Shown piece after piece: positions 41,374-49,779 of a DNA stretch of 64,000 bases. Every line of letters begins with the position of its first letter. Positions within the stretch are counted from its first letter, which is position 1. Source of the stretch: Paenibacillus sp. FSL R7-0337 (GTDB lineage Bacteria > Bacillota > Bacilli > Paenibacillales > Paenibacillaceae); contig NZ_CP150218.1 in NCBI RefSeq assembly GCF_037969875.1, forward strand, positions 6,262,001 to 6,326,000. Direction: 5' to 3'. The notes beneath the pieces are model-generated. The model ran no database searches. It worked only from the letters and a program-made list of their open reading frames with translations, and was not told the origin of the DNA. Made by a program: the position numbers and the translations under genes.

Positions 41374-43440
41374 ATGACGAAAATTACCGCCAGACAGCGC
41401 CAGATCCTGTGGCTTCTGCTCGAAGTAAGCGGAGAGATTACCGCTGTGAAAATTGCCGAGGCTACCGGGGTAAGCGTAAGAACCGTACACCGGGAGATGG
41501 AGGATATAGAGTCCGCAATTGAAAACTTTGGTCTTCATCTGATCAAAAAATCAGGCAAAGGTATTGGGTTGAGCGGCCCGGAGGCCGGTCTTGCGGAGCT
41601 GCGCCTGTTCCTGCGGGAAGAGAAGCCGGCGGATTATTCCGGCGAAGACCGCAAGGTATTCGAGCTCTGCGTTCTGCTGGAGGCGGAGGAGCCGGTGAAG
41701 CTGTTCACACTTGCGCATTCCCTTAAGGTTACAGTTGCTTCTATCAGCTATGATCTGGATGAACTGGAGCAGTGGGTCCGTAAGTTTGGGCTGGAGCTGG
41801 TCCGGAGAAGAGGCTATGGCGTAGAAATCACCGGCAGCGAGCTCGACAAGCGCCGGGCGATCGGCCGTTTAGCTGCAGAGCATCTGGATTTGTCTGATCT
41901 GGTCGGCCATGGTTCTCTGGCTGAGAGCAATCCGGCTTTTAGCGTACTGCTGACTACAGTAGGTCAGGCTAAGCTCATGGAAGTAGAGAATACGCTGTGG
42001 GATATGGAATGGAAATGGACGGCGGAGCTGCCCGAAATTGTCTATATGGAAATGCTCCTGGCCCTTGCCGTCACTACCCGGCGGATTGAGCTTAGCCGGA
42101 GCATCGACAGCGGGGCGGAAGCAGGCTATTCCAGGGTGTCCGACCACCGGAACATTGCCGGAGCCGAGCGATTTGTGCAGCAGCTCGCAGAGGTGCTTGA
42201 GCTGAAGATTCCCCGGGTAGAGATTCTATATATTGCCGGGTTGTTCGACCGGGTTCAGGATTCCTTCTCCTCTTCGGGCTATGCTTACGGCGATATTGAA
42301 TTAATGGAGATTGTTTACAAGCTGACCGAGAGCGTGGTCAAGCGGACGGGGCTGCCCTTTCAGAGCGACCGTTCCCTGCGCGAAGGTCTGCTGGAGCATA
42401 TTGATCCGGCATTGAAGCGGATTCGGGAGGGCACACGTATCCGTAACCCGCTGCTCGGCCCGATCCGCAGGGATTACGAATATCTGTTCAACATCATCCG
42501 CGCAGCCGTAGAGGATATGCAGCTGGAGCCCCAGATCCCGGATGAAGAGATTGGATTTCTGGTCATGCATTTCGGAGCTTCCGCAGAGCGGCTGAACCAG
42601 CTAAGGCGCAACGTAAGAGCCATTCTGGTCTGTGCCAGCGGCCTCAGCTCCTCCCGGCTGCTAGCCACACGGCTGACCAAGGAAATGCCGCAGATTGAGA
42701 TTCTCGGCAACATCTCCTGGTATGAAGCGGCGCGCCTGCCGGATGAAGATTACGATCTGATTATATCTACCATTGATCTGCCGATTGATAAGGAGCGTTA
42801 CATCAAGATTAGCCCCCTGCTCACAGCGGAGGAGATCGAAAAGCTGCTGAATTACATTCAGAATACGACGCTGCGGGAACGGGAGAAGGGGATGCCCAGT
42901 GAACCGGACCACGTGGTCCGGGAGGAAGCCTCGCTTGAACGGCTCAGGAGCTACAAGGGCATCCTGGATGAGATCGTCAGCTTGCTGGAGCGGTTCCGGT
43001 TCCATCCGATTGATAATAAGGGGATGAATCTGTCAGCGACGATAGTGGAGATGCTGGAGACGCTGAATGGAAACGGCGTGGTCGGGGATGCCGGTATTGT
43101 GCTGGAGCGTCTGCTCGAACGGGAGCGGATGACCAGCCAGGTGATCCCTGATACCGCACTGGCGCTGTTCCATACCAGAAGCAGCCATATTCACCTGTCA
43201 TCGCTGACCCTGTACCGGCTCGATCAACCCGTAATTCTGGAGGGGGATACAGAGGTCAGAGTCATTCTGCTTATGCTGGCTCCGCGCAGACTCTCTAAGG
43301 AGAGCCTGGAGGTGCTCAGCGAGATCAGTGCACTGCTGCTGAACTCCGAGCTGGTTCAATTGCTGGAAGAGCGTTCAGAGTCAGAGATCCGGGGGTATTT
43401 ATCCTCGGAGCTGCTGCATTTTTTCCAAAATAAATGTTGA
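41374..43440 (+). CDS. mtlR: Transcriptional activator of the mannitol operon (PRD/EIIB/EIIA)
   Basis: The start at 41374 (MTKITARQRQILWLLLEVSG) is supported by GGAGGG upstream. It also puts regulatory residues at the positions known in Bacillus MtlR: H342 (LLEHIDPAL) and H399 (LVMHFGASAERL) in PRD2, C420 in the EIIB-like domain (LVCASGLSSSRLLA) and H600 in the EIIA-like domain (LALFHTRSSHIHL). Two N-terminal helix-turn-helix domains precede PRD1. Known MtlR is activated by HPr phosphorylation of PRD2 and inhibited through the EIIB domain. PRD1 shows no obvious regulatory histidines (MEMLLALAVTTRRIEL, EILYIAGLFDRVQD). It is 688 aa, encoded between mtlA and mtlF. Confidence 0.94.
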   Translation: MTKITARQRQILWLLLEVSGEITAVKIAEATGVSVRTVHREMEDIESAIENFGLHLIKKSGKGIGLSGPEAGLAELRLFLREEKPADYSGEDRKVFELCVLLEAEEPVKLFTLAHSLKVTVASISYDLDELEQWVRKFGLELVRRRGYGVEITGSELDKRRAIGRLAAEHLDLSDLVGHGSLAESNPAFSVLLTTVGQAKLMEVENTLWDMEWKWTAELPEIVYMEMLLALAVTTRRIELSRSIDSGAEAGYSRVSDHRNIAGAERFVQQLAEVLELKIPRVEILYIAGLFDRVQDSFSSSGYAYGDIELMEIVYKLTESVVKRTGLPFQSDRSLREGLLEHIDPALKRIREGTRIRNPLLGPIRRDYEYLFNIIRAAVEDMQLEPQIPDEEIGFLVMHFGASAERLNQLRRNVRAILVCASGLSSSRLLATRLTKEMPQIEILGNISWYEAARLPDEDYDLIISTIDLPIDKERYIKISPLLTAEEIEKLLNYIQNTTLREREKGMPSEPDHVVREEASLERLRSYKGILDEIVSLLERFRFHPIDNKGMNLSATIVEMLETLNGNGVVGDAGIVLERLLERERMTSQVIPDTALALFHTRSSHIHLSSLTLYRLDQPVILEGDTEVRVILLMLAPRRLSKESLEVLSEISALLLNSELVQLLEERSESEIRGYLSSELLHFFQNKC

Positions 43441-43456
43441 AAGAGGGAGAAACCAT

Positions 43457-43891
43457 ATGAGTATCCTGTCAGAAAATAAAGTGATTATGCACGGTGCCGC
43501 GGGCGATAAATACGAAGCCATCAAGATGGCGGGCAAGCTGCTGGTCGATGCAGGGCATGTAACGGAGGAATATGTTCCCAAGATGCTGGAGCGCGAGGAA
43601 GTAGTGTCCACGTATATGGGCGGCGGATTGGCTATTCCGCACGGTACTAAGGAAGCGCGGCCTTATATTAAGTCCACTGGGTTATCTATCATCCGCTTCC
43701 CGGACGGGGTGGATTTCGGCGGCGATGAGCCGGCATTTGTTGTCATCGGCATTGCAGCCGCAGGCGACGGACATATGGAGGTTCTGACGAACGTGGCGAT
43801 GATTTTCACCGAGGATGATGCCATTGAACGCGTCATGAACGCTCCTACAGCTGCTGATGTCATTGCAATCTTCGAAGGAGGACTGGAGTAA
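43457..43891 (+). CDS. mtlF: PTS mannitol transporter, EIIA component
   Basis: This 144-aa cytoplasmic phosphocarrier takes phosphate from HPr on H62 (GGGLAIPHGTKEARPYI) and passes it to the EIIB domain of MtlA. Typical EIIA-mannitol segments are MLEREEVVSTYMGGGLAIP and VTEEYVPKMLERE. It lies 16 nt after mtlR with AGAGGGAGAA as ribosome site, and its stop TAA shares a base with the mtlD ATG. Confidence 0.94.
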   Translation: MSILSENKVIMHGAAGDKYEAIKMAGKLLVDAGHVTEEYVPKMLEREEVVSTYMGGGLAIPHGTKEARPYIKSTGLSIIRFPDGVDFGGDEPAFVVIGIAAAGDGHMEVLTNVAMIFTEDDAIERVMNAPTAADVIAIFEGGLE

Positions 43892-45036
43892 TGAAGGCGG
43901 TCCATTTCGGCGCGGGCAATATCGGCAGGGGCTTCATCGGGCTGCTGCTGTCGCAGGCGGGGTATGAAGTCACTTTTGTGGATGTGAATGAGGCCTTTGT
44001 TGCCCAGCTCAAGGAACGCGGGGAGTATCCGGTCACGCTGGCGAGCGACGGTCAGGAAACGGTCATCGTGAAGAATGTTACGGCTCTTAGCAGTGTAACG
44101 CATGCAGATGAAGTGGCGGCCGCCATTGCTGAAGCGGATCTGGTTACTACGGCGGTCGGCGTATCGATTCTGAAGCATATCGCAGGAACGGTGGCGGACG
44201 GCATCCGCCGGAGAGTAGCTGTCTCCTCCGCACCGCTGCATGTGATCGCCTGCGAGAATGCAATTGGCGGCAGTGCGCAGCTCAAGGAACTGGTGTACGC
44301 GAAGCTGGATGAAGAGACCCGTGCGAAGGCTGAATCTTCAGTTGCTTTTCCTAACGCGGCAGTGGACCGGATCGTTCCGCTCCAGCAGCACGAGGATATT
44401 CTCAAGGTGGTCGTTGAGCCGTTCTATGAATGGGTGGTGGACGCCTCGCAGATGATCCCGGGCTATACGCCGGTTGAAGGGGTGCATTATGTAGAGAATC
44501 TGGAGCCGTATATTGAACGCAAGCTCTTCACTGTGAACACGGGCCACTGCTCTGCGGCGTACCTTGGTTTCCTGCAGGGCTACGAGACCATTCAGCAGGC
44601 TATGGCGGATGAGGCTTTAACGGCGAAGGTTCGTGAGGTGCTGGAGGAGACCGGCGCGGTGCTGGTCCAGAAGCATGGCTTCGATGCAGCGGAACACAGT
44701 AAGTATATCGATAAAATTCTGGAGCGCTTCCGCAATCCGGCGCTGACCGATGAGGTATCCCGTGTAGGGCGTTCGCCGCTGCGCAAGCTGTCACCGAGTG
44801 ACCGTCTGGTATCCCCTGCAACACAGGCGTATGACAGAGGGCTGAGCTACACGGCGCTGACGCGTTCCATGGCAGGTGCGCTGCTGTTCAAGGCGGGGGA
44901 TGACCCCGAAGCGGTAGAGCTGCAAGCTGCAATCGCGGAGCTTGGAGCAGAAGCCGCACTGACGAAGTACACGGGGCTTGCTGCGGATCACAAGGTTCAT
45001 CAGTCTGCGATGGAGCAATACTCGAAGCTGAGCTAA
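43891..45036 (+). CDS. mtlD: Mannitol-1-phosphate 5-dehydrogenase
   Basis: This 381-aa NAD-dependent enzyme converts mannitol-1-phosphate to fructose-6-phosphate. The N-terminal NAD-binding motif is MKAVHFGAGNIGRGFIGLLL. Further hallmarks are IACENAIGGSAQLKELV, FPNAAVDRIVP and the catalytic Lys/His region ERKLFTVNTGHCSAAYLGFL. TAATG overlap with mtlF implies translational coupling. It is the last gene of mtlARFD. Confidence 0.95.
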   Translation: MKAVHFGAGNIGRGFIGLLLSQAGYEVTFVDVNEAFVAQLKERGEYPVTLASDGQETVIVKNVTALSSVTHADEVAAAIAEADLVTTAVGVSILKHIAGTVADGIRRRVAVSSAPLHVIACENAIGGSAQLKELVYAKLDEETRAKAESSVAFPNAAVDRIVPLQQHEDILKVVVEPFYEWVVDASQMIPGYTPVEGVHYVENLEPYIERKLFTVNTGHCSAAYLGFLQGYETIQQAMADEALTAKVREVLEETGAVLVQKHGFDAAEHSKYIDKILERFRNPALTDEVSRVGRSPLRKLSPSDRLVSPATQAYDRGLSYTALTRSMAGALLFKAGDDPEAVELQAAIAELGAEAALTKYTGLAADHKVHQSAMEQYSKLS

Positions 45037-45050
45037 TAACATAAAAATAC

Positions 45051-45087
45051 AGCCGCAAGGAAAGCCTATAAGCTTATCCTTGCGGCT
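45051..45087. terminator. Bidirectional terminator between mtlD and the M42 peptidase gene
   Basis: AGCCGCAAGGA pairs with TCCTTGCGGCT around a 15-nt loop. T-rich tails exist on both sides (ATTTGTGTT on plus; GTATTTTTATG on minus), fitting two convergent genes. Confidence 0.75.
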
Positions 45088-45108
45088 ATTTGTGTTAGAA
45101 AGAAAAGA

Positions 45109-45177
45109 CTTTATATGTTCTGGGGTCCCCGCAAAGTGCCTGAATAGGCTTCGGAGCTAAAGCCCCACTTTGTGGGG
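45109..45177 (+). repeat. Interspersed hairpin element A, copy 3
   Basis: CTTTATATGTTCTGGGGT, arm CCCCGCAAAGT, 29 nt, arm ACTTTGTGGGG. It lies between the bidirectional terminator and the stop of the convergent peptidase gene. Confidence 0.85.
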
Positions 45178-45184
45178 AGGTTGT

Positions 45185-46258
45185 CTAGCTGTTCTCCAGA
45201 ATCGTCTGCAGTGTCGTGCGGTCCAGTCCTTGCACCAGCTTAATCAGCAGCTCTTTGGCTGCCGCATAATCATCACTGTGGATGATCGAGGTTGCCGTGT
45301 GGATGTAACGGGAGCAGATGCCGATCACTGCTGAAGGAATACCAATTCCGCTGAGATGCACCTGACCCGCATCCGTTCCTCCCTGGGAGACGAAATACTG
45401 GTATTTGATCTTATGAGTATCAGCCGTATCCTGCACGTATTCAATCAGTCCCCGGTGGGTAATCATCGTCGGGTCAAAAATACGCAGCAGCGCGCCCTGG
45501 CCCAGATGGCCGAAGGCCTGGCGGTCGCCGGTCATATCGGCAGCGGCGCTGGCGTCCAGCCCGAAGAAAATATCCGGGGCCAGCAGATTGGCGGCCGTCC
45601 GGGCACCGCGCAGCCCGACCTCTTCCTGAACGGTAGCCCCGCAGTAGAGCGTATTCGGCAAGGCTTGTCCATGCAGTTCCTTCATTAATTCAATAGCCAG
45701 TCCGACACCGTAGCGGTTGTCCCAGGCCTTGGCCATAATCTTCTTCGGATTGGCGAGCGGAGTGAACGGGCAGACCGGTACGACCTGCTGTCCGGGAGCT
45801 ACACCGAAGCTCTGCGCCTCCTCACGGCTGTCTGCGCCGATATCGATATACATCTTACTGATCTCTCCGGCCTTGCCGCGTTCATCCGCGCTCAGCAGGT
45901 GGATGGGTGTACTGCCGACCACGCCGTTCAGCGTACCCTTCGGCGTAATAATCTGCAGGCGCTGTGAGGCCACGGCCGAAGCCAGCCATCCTCCCAGCGG
46001 TGTGAAGCGGATCATCCCGTTGTCTGTAATGCCGGTAACCATGAAGCCTACCTCATCGAAATGGCCGGCGACCATAATCTTGGGACCGTTAGCTTCACCG
46101 CGCATTACGCCGAACAGGCTGCCAAGGCGGTCCTGTACGAATTCATCCGTATAAGGCTTCATAGCCTCCTTGACATAAGCGCGCAGTTCGCGCTCGAAGC
46201 CGGAGGCTGAGGGGAATTCTGTTAAGGTTTTGAACAATTCAAGGGTGTCTGTATTCAT
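45185..46258 (-). CDS. M42-family metallopeptidase (glutamyl aminopeptidase/YsdC-like)
   Basis: This 357-aa cytoplasmic aminopeptidase of the tetrahedral M42 family needs two metal ions. Metal and catalytic residues are visible: His/Asp in VAGHFDEVGFMVTGI, Asp in MAKAWDNRYGVGLAIEL, Glu-Glu in CGATVQEEVGLRGA, Asp in FFGLDASAAADM and a C-terminal His in YIHTATSIIHSDD. Homologues trim peptides; some relatives were called endoglucanase M by early misannotation. It is monocistronic on the minus strand. Confidence 0.9.
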   Translation of the reverse strand: MNTDTLELFKTLTEFPSASGFERELRAYVKEAMKPYTDEFVQDRLGSLFGVMRGEANGPKIMVAGHFDEVGFMVTGITDNGMIRFTPLGGWLASAVASQRLQIITPKGTLNGVVGSTPIHLLSADERGKAGEISKMYIDIGADSREEAQSFGVAPGQQVVPVCPFTPLANPKKIMAKAWDNRYGVGLAIELMKELHGQALPNTLYCGATVQEEVGLRGARTAANLLAPDIFFGLDASAAADMTGDRQAFGHLGQGALLRIFDPTMITHRGLIEYVQDTADTHKIKYQYFVSQGGTDAGQVHLSGIGIPSAVIGICSRYIHTATSIIHSDDYAAAKELLIKLVQGLDRTTLQTILENS

Positions 46259-46717
46259 ACATATATCGCTCCTTTATGTCATCTAGTATGAACATTCTTA
46301 CGCCGCTTGTCCATGCCGGAAGAGCAAATGAACACAGAGACTCCCTGTGCGAATACTATACGGTAAGGGCTCTGCAGGCAGGAGCCGGAGAAAGGAAGCG
46401 AGGAGAATGTGGCTCTCGGGGAGCGTAGCCCAGGCAGGCAGCCGGAGCGGATTCCGCAAAGTGCCGGTCCGCCGGCAGAGCTTGCCCAGGCGGTGCCGCC
46501 GCCGGTACGGGCGGGAGAATGAGGCGGTACTGATCCTGGTGCTGTTTTTGCTGCTGATTGTTGTGCTGTTTTATTTTTCCTGAGCAGGAGGGACATAACG
46601 GGGCCGCCTGAAGTGAACAATAAGAAAAACTCAATTCCGCATAACACGAAGGGACGGGACTGCAGCTTACCCGCTGACCGTTCCCTTTCGTATCTATCAG
46701 TTCAGGGGGTGTCTGCA
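46259..46717. other. 459-nt region upstream of spoVAC
   Basis: Holds one doubtful short ORF (46347-46583). A TGAACA/CATAACA pair (46614, 46640) faintly resembles a sigma-G promoter, but its 20-nt spacing is too long to claim one. Confidence 0.4.
46347..46583 (+). CDS. Doubtful small protein with Arg-rich N-terminus and hydrophobic C-terminus
   Basis: This is a 78-codon ORF, or 58 codons from ATG 46407. The first part is rich in Arg, Ser and Gly. The last ~20 residues form one hydrophobic helix (AVLILVLFLLLIVVLFYFS) reminiscent of very small sporulation membrane proteins. The position just before spoVAC makes a sporulation role tempting, but the ribosome site is poor and the Arg-rich part may be non-coding DNA. 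I would not rely on it without homologues. Confidence 0.3.
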   Translation: MRILYGKGSAGRSRRKEARRMWLSGSVAQAGSRSGFRKVPVRRQSLPRRCRRRYGRENEAVLILVLFLLLIVVLFYFS

Positions 46718-47215
46718 TTGCCGGCAAAAACAAAAAAGTCAGGCGTCAAGCTGAACCTTGACGGTCTGACCCCGAAGTCTTATCAGGAATTGGCCAAGCC
46801 TCATGTACCATCCCGTCCCATATTCAAAAACTGTATGCGTGCCTTCCTCTCTGGAGGTCTCATCTGTGTGCTTGGGCAAGGCATCCAGGAAGCGTTCATG
46901 GCGATATTCGATATGACCTCCCGGGAGGCGGCAAGCCCTACAGTAGCCATTCTGATTCTGCTCTCCGTCATATTGACCAGCTTCGGGGTGTATGACAAGC
47001 TCGCCCAATGGTGCGGTGCCGGCACAGCAGTGCCGGTCACAGGATTCGCCAACAGCATGTGCTCCGCCGCGCTGGAGCACCGGGCTGAAGGGCTGGTGCT
47101 GGGTGTGGGCGGGAACATGTTCAAGCTGGCCGGGTCGGTTATTGTGTTCGGCGTCGTTGCTGCTTTTATCGTGGGTGTAGTGTATGCCGTTATGGGCTGG
47201 GGAGGTGCACATTAA
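46718..47215 (+). CDS. spoVAC: Stage V sporulation protein AC
   Basis: The TTG at 46718 is taken as start, because GGGGGTG lies 6 nt upstream and the product (165 aa) then aligns in length with known SpoVAC. The frame is open further upstream to 46613, with unlikely sequence. The inner spore membrane protein forms part of the channel for dipicolinic acid with Ca2+. SpoVAC itself is a mechanosensitive channel candidate. Hallmarks: FLSGGLICVLGQGIQEAF, GAGTAVPVTGFANSMCSAAL and LVLGVGGNMFKLAGSVIVFG. It starts the spoVAC-D-E operon, which is expected to be forespore-specific. Confidence 0.92.
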   Translation: MPAKTKKSGVKLNLDGLTPKSYQELAKPHVPSRPIFKNCMRAFLSGGLICVLGQGIQEAFMAIFDMTSREAASPTVAILILLSVILTSFGVYDKLAQWCGAGTAVPVTGFANSMCSAALEHRAEGLVLGVGGNMFKLAGSVIVFGVVAAFIVGVVYAVMGWGGAH

Positions 47216-47218
47216 ACG

Positions 47219-48253
47219 ATGAAGCAACTCGGCAAACAGACTTGGGAATTTACGAACCGTCCGGTGATCCTTGGGACCTCCGCAGTGGTGGGACCCGAAG
47301 AGGGGGAAGGGCCGCTGGCCTCAAGCTTCGACTTTGTCTACGATTCACTGGAAATGGGCGAGAAAACATGGGAGAAGGCAGAACGCGCTTTATTTGAAAA
47401 AGCTGCCAAGCTTGCCCTGATGAATGCGAATCTGGAGCAGGAGAAGCTGGAGTTCTTCGTCGGCGGGGATCTGATGAATCAGATCATCAGCAGCTCCTTC
47501 GCCGCACGCAAGCTTGGCGTGCCTTACCTCGGGGTGTTCGGTGCCTGCTCCACCTCGATGGAGAGCCTGGCCATCGCCTCCATGATCGTGGATTCCGGCG
47601 GCGGCAAGTACGTGCTGGCCGGCACATCCAGCCACAACTGTACGGTGGAGAAGCAGTTCCGCTACCCGACAGAGTACGGCTCGCAGAAGCCGCCCACCGC
47701 CCAGTACACTGTAACAGGCTCTGGCTGTGCAGTGGTAGGCGTGAACGATGGGACGGTTCAAGGGCCCCATGTGGTGTATGCAACGCTTGGGCGCATCATG
47801 GACCTGGGGCTGAAAGATCCGTTCAATATGGGAACCGCTATGGCCCCGGCAGCCGCCGATACGATTACGGCACATTTCCGGGACACGGGGCTGTCGCCCG
47901 GTCATTATGATCTGATTGTTACAGGCGATCTGGCTTCCATCGGATTGCCGATTGCCAAGGATTTGCTGGCCAAGGAAGGCATCCCGATGGAGGAGACGGT
48001 CTTCAATGACTGCGGCTTGATGATCTATGATCTGGACAAGCAGAAATATGTCATAGCCGGAGGAAGCGGCTGCGGCTGCTCTGCCACAGTCACCTACGGG
48101 CATATTATGGGCCGGCTGAAGAAGGGAGAATTGAAGCGGGTACTGATCGTAGCGACTGGAGCGCTTTTGTCGCCGCTGTCTTATCAACAAGGGGAGAGTA
48201 TTCCGTGCGTAGCCCATGCGGTAGCTCTGGAGAGTGGAGGTGAAGGAGCATGA
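47219..48253 (+). CDS. spoVAD: Stage V sporulation protein AD
   Basis: This 344-aa protein binds dipicolinic acid directly and has a thiolase/ketoacyl synthase-like fold. Typical segments are FTNRPVILGTSAVVGPEEGE, FGACSTSMESLAIASMIVDS and NDCGLMIYDLDKQ. The thiolase-type CS motif remains, but the protein is not catalytic in known cases. The start lies 3 nt after spoVAC, and its end overlaps spoVAE (ATGA). spoVAA and spoVAB are not in the window. Confidence 0.94.
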   Translation: MKQLGKQTWEFTNRPVILGTSAVVGPEEGEGPLASSFDFVYDSLEMGEKTWEKAERALFEKAAKLALMNANLEQEKLEFFVGGDLMNQIISSSFAARKLGVPYLGVFGACSTSMESLAIASMIVDSGGGKYVLAGTSSHNCTVEKQFRYPTEYGSQKPPTAQYTVTGSGCAVVGVNDGTVQGPHVVYATLGRIMDLGLKDPFNMGTAMAPAAADTITAHFRDTGLSPGHYDLIVTGDLASIGLPIAKDLLAKEGIPMEETVFNDCGLMIYDLDKQKYVIAGGSGCGCSATVTYGHIMGRLKKGELKRVLIVATGALLSPLSYQQGESIPCVAHAVALESGGEGA

Positions 48254-48600
48254 TATATTTATGGGCTTTTCTGGTCGGGGGTGCGATATGCGTGATCGGC
48301 CAGCTGATGTTCGATGTGCTGAAGCTGACCCCGGCCCATACTATGAGTACGCTGGTGGTACTTGGTGCGGCTGCCGACGCTTTTGGCATCTACGATCCGC
48401 TCGTGAAATTCGCTGGAGCAGGGGCCAGTGTGCCCATTACCAGCTTCGGGAATTCGTTGGTCCACGGGGCGCTGACTGAACTGGAGCGCGATGGCTGGGT
48501 CGGCGTCGTCACCGGGATTTTCGATGTGACCAGCGCCGGGATTTCCTCGGCGATTGTCTTCTCTTTCCTGGCGGCGCTGGTGGTCCGGCCGAAGGGGTAA
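48250..48600 (+). CDS. spoVAE: Stage V sporulation protein AE (SpoVAEb type)
   Basis: This 116-aa integral membrane protein is homologous to SpoVAC. Motifs: FLVGGAICVIGQLMFDVLKL, GAGASVPITSFGNSLVHGAL and GISSAIVFSFLAALVVRPKG. It overlaps spoVAD by 4 nt. It completes the SpoVA channel for dipicolinic acid uptake during sporulation and release in germination. A strong terminator follows. Confidence 0.93.
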   Translation: MIYLWAFLVGGAICVIGQLMFDVLKLTPAHTMSTLVVLGAAADAFGIYDPLVKFAGAGASVPITSFGNSLVHGALTELERDGWVGVVTGIFDVTSAGISSAIVFSFLAALVVRPKG

Positions 48601-48638
48601 CTGACGGTGGATAGATCGTCAATAGATATGTCAATTCC

Positions 48639-48665
48639 GGGATCGCCTAGAGCGGTCCCTTTTTA
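48639..48665 (+). terminator. Terminator of the spoVACDE operon
   Basis: GGGATCGC-CTAGA-GCGGTCCC stem followed by TTTTTAT. Confidence 0.85.
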
Positions 48666-48821
48666 TATGAAGGGGGGTTGCGCCGCCTGATGCGGGTTTC
48701 TTTTGGACAAATCTAGCATGCGACTCTACAAATTCACTTGGCCTAACATGTACTTTCGGTACTCCTATCATGTAAAATGTATATATTACTGCTTATTCTG
48801 ATATAGGAGGGTTTAATATAC

Positions 48822-49778
48822 ATGCCCGTACGTCAAGAATCTACGCAAATAATGAACGCTGTCCGCACTAATTTGGAATCCTGTATTCTTGGTAAAAGCT
48901 TTGAAATAGAACTGTTGCTGACTGCCCTGTTAGCAGGCGGACATGTCCTGATTGAGGATGTTCCCGGGACTGGCAAAACCCAGCTGATCCGCGCGCTCTC
49001 CCGGTCGATGTCCGGCGAATACCGGCGTATTCAGTGTAACCCGGATATTCTTCCGAGTGATATTACCGGTGTATCCGTCTATCATCCGCGCGATGAGATG
49101 TTTCACTTCCGCCCGGGCCCGGTGATGACCAATATTCTGCTGGCCGATGAGATCAACCGGGCGACCACCAAGACCCAGTCCGCACTGCTTGAGGTAATGG
49201 AGGAACGCAATGTTACGGTCGATGGAGAGACCTATCCCCTTCCGCATCCGTTCATGCTCTGCGCGACCCAGAATCCGATAGATTTCGAGGGAACCTATAC
49301 CCTTCCCGAAGCTCAGCTGGACCGCTTCATGCTGCGGATCAGCCTGGGCTACCCGGATGCAGACACCGAGAAGAACCTGCTGCGTACCCATCAGCAGGGC
49401 CAGCCGGTGGACAGGCTGGCTCCCGTAACCAGCATGGAGACGATCGCCGCCATTCAGGAGGAAATCCGCGATGTGTTCATCAGCGAGCCGGTGCTGAACT
49501 ACCTGCTGGATGTGGTCCGACAGACGCGGGTGCATCCGCTGGTGCTGCTGGGCGCCAGCCCCCGGGCATCGTTATCGTTCATGATGGCCTGCAAGGCCTA
49601 CGCTTTTCTCCAGGAACGGGATTATGTGCTGCCCGATGATGTGAAGACCCTGACCCCGTATGCGCTGGGACACCGTATCCTGCTGCGGCCGGAATCACGC
49701 CTGGATAATGTCAGCATGGACTCCCTGCTCCAGAAGCTGCTTCAGAGCATTAACGTGCCTGTAACCATGAGGCAATAA
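48822..49778 (+). CDS. MoxR-family AAA+ ATPase (YeaC-like)
   Basis: This 318-aa AAA+ chaperone-like ATPase has Walker A in IEDVPGTGKTQLIRAL, Walker B in NILLADEINRATTKTQSALL, sensor 1 in CATQNPIDFEGTYTLPEAQ and a lid domain with GASPRASLSFMMACKAY. MoxR proteins help assemble metalloenzyme or membrane complexes together with DUF58/VWA partners, and such a partner is encoded 1 nt downstream. AGGAGGG precedes the ATG. Confidence 0.92.
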   Translation: MPVRQESTQIMNAVRTNLESCILGKSFEIELLLTALLAGGHVLIEDVPGTGKTQLIRALSRSMSGEYRRIQCNPDILPSDITGVSVYHPRDEMFHFRPGPVMTNILLADEINRATTKTQSALLEVMEERNVTVDGETYPLPHPFMLCATQNPIDFEGTYTLPEAQLDRFMLRISLGYPDADTEKNLLRTHQQGQPVDRLAPVTSMETIAAIQEEIRDVFISEPVLNYLLDVVRQTRVHPLVLLGASPRASLSFMMACKAYAFLQERDYVLPDDVKTLTPYALGHRILLRPESRLDNVSMDSLLQKLLQSINVPVTMRQ

Positions 49779-49779
49779 G

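Noticed and set aside
46614..46646. Sigma-G promoter before spoVAC
   Set aside because: TGAACA and CATAACA are present but the 20-nt gap is too long for the expected 17-18 nt.
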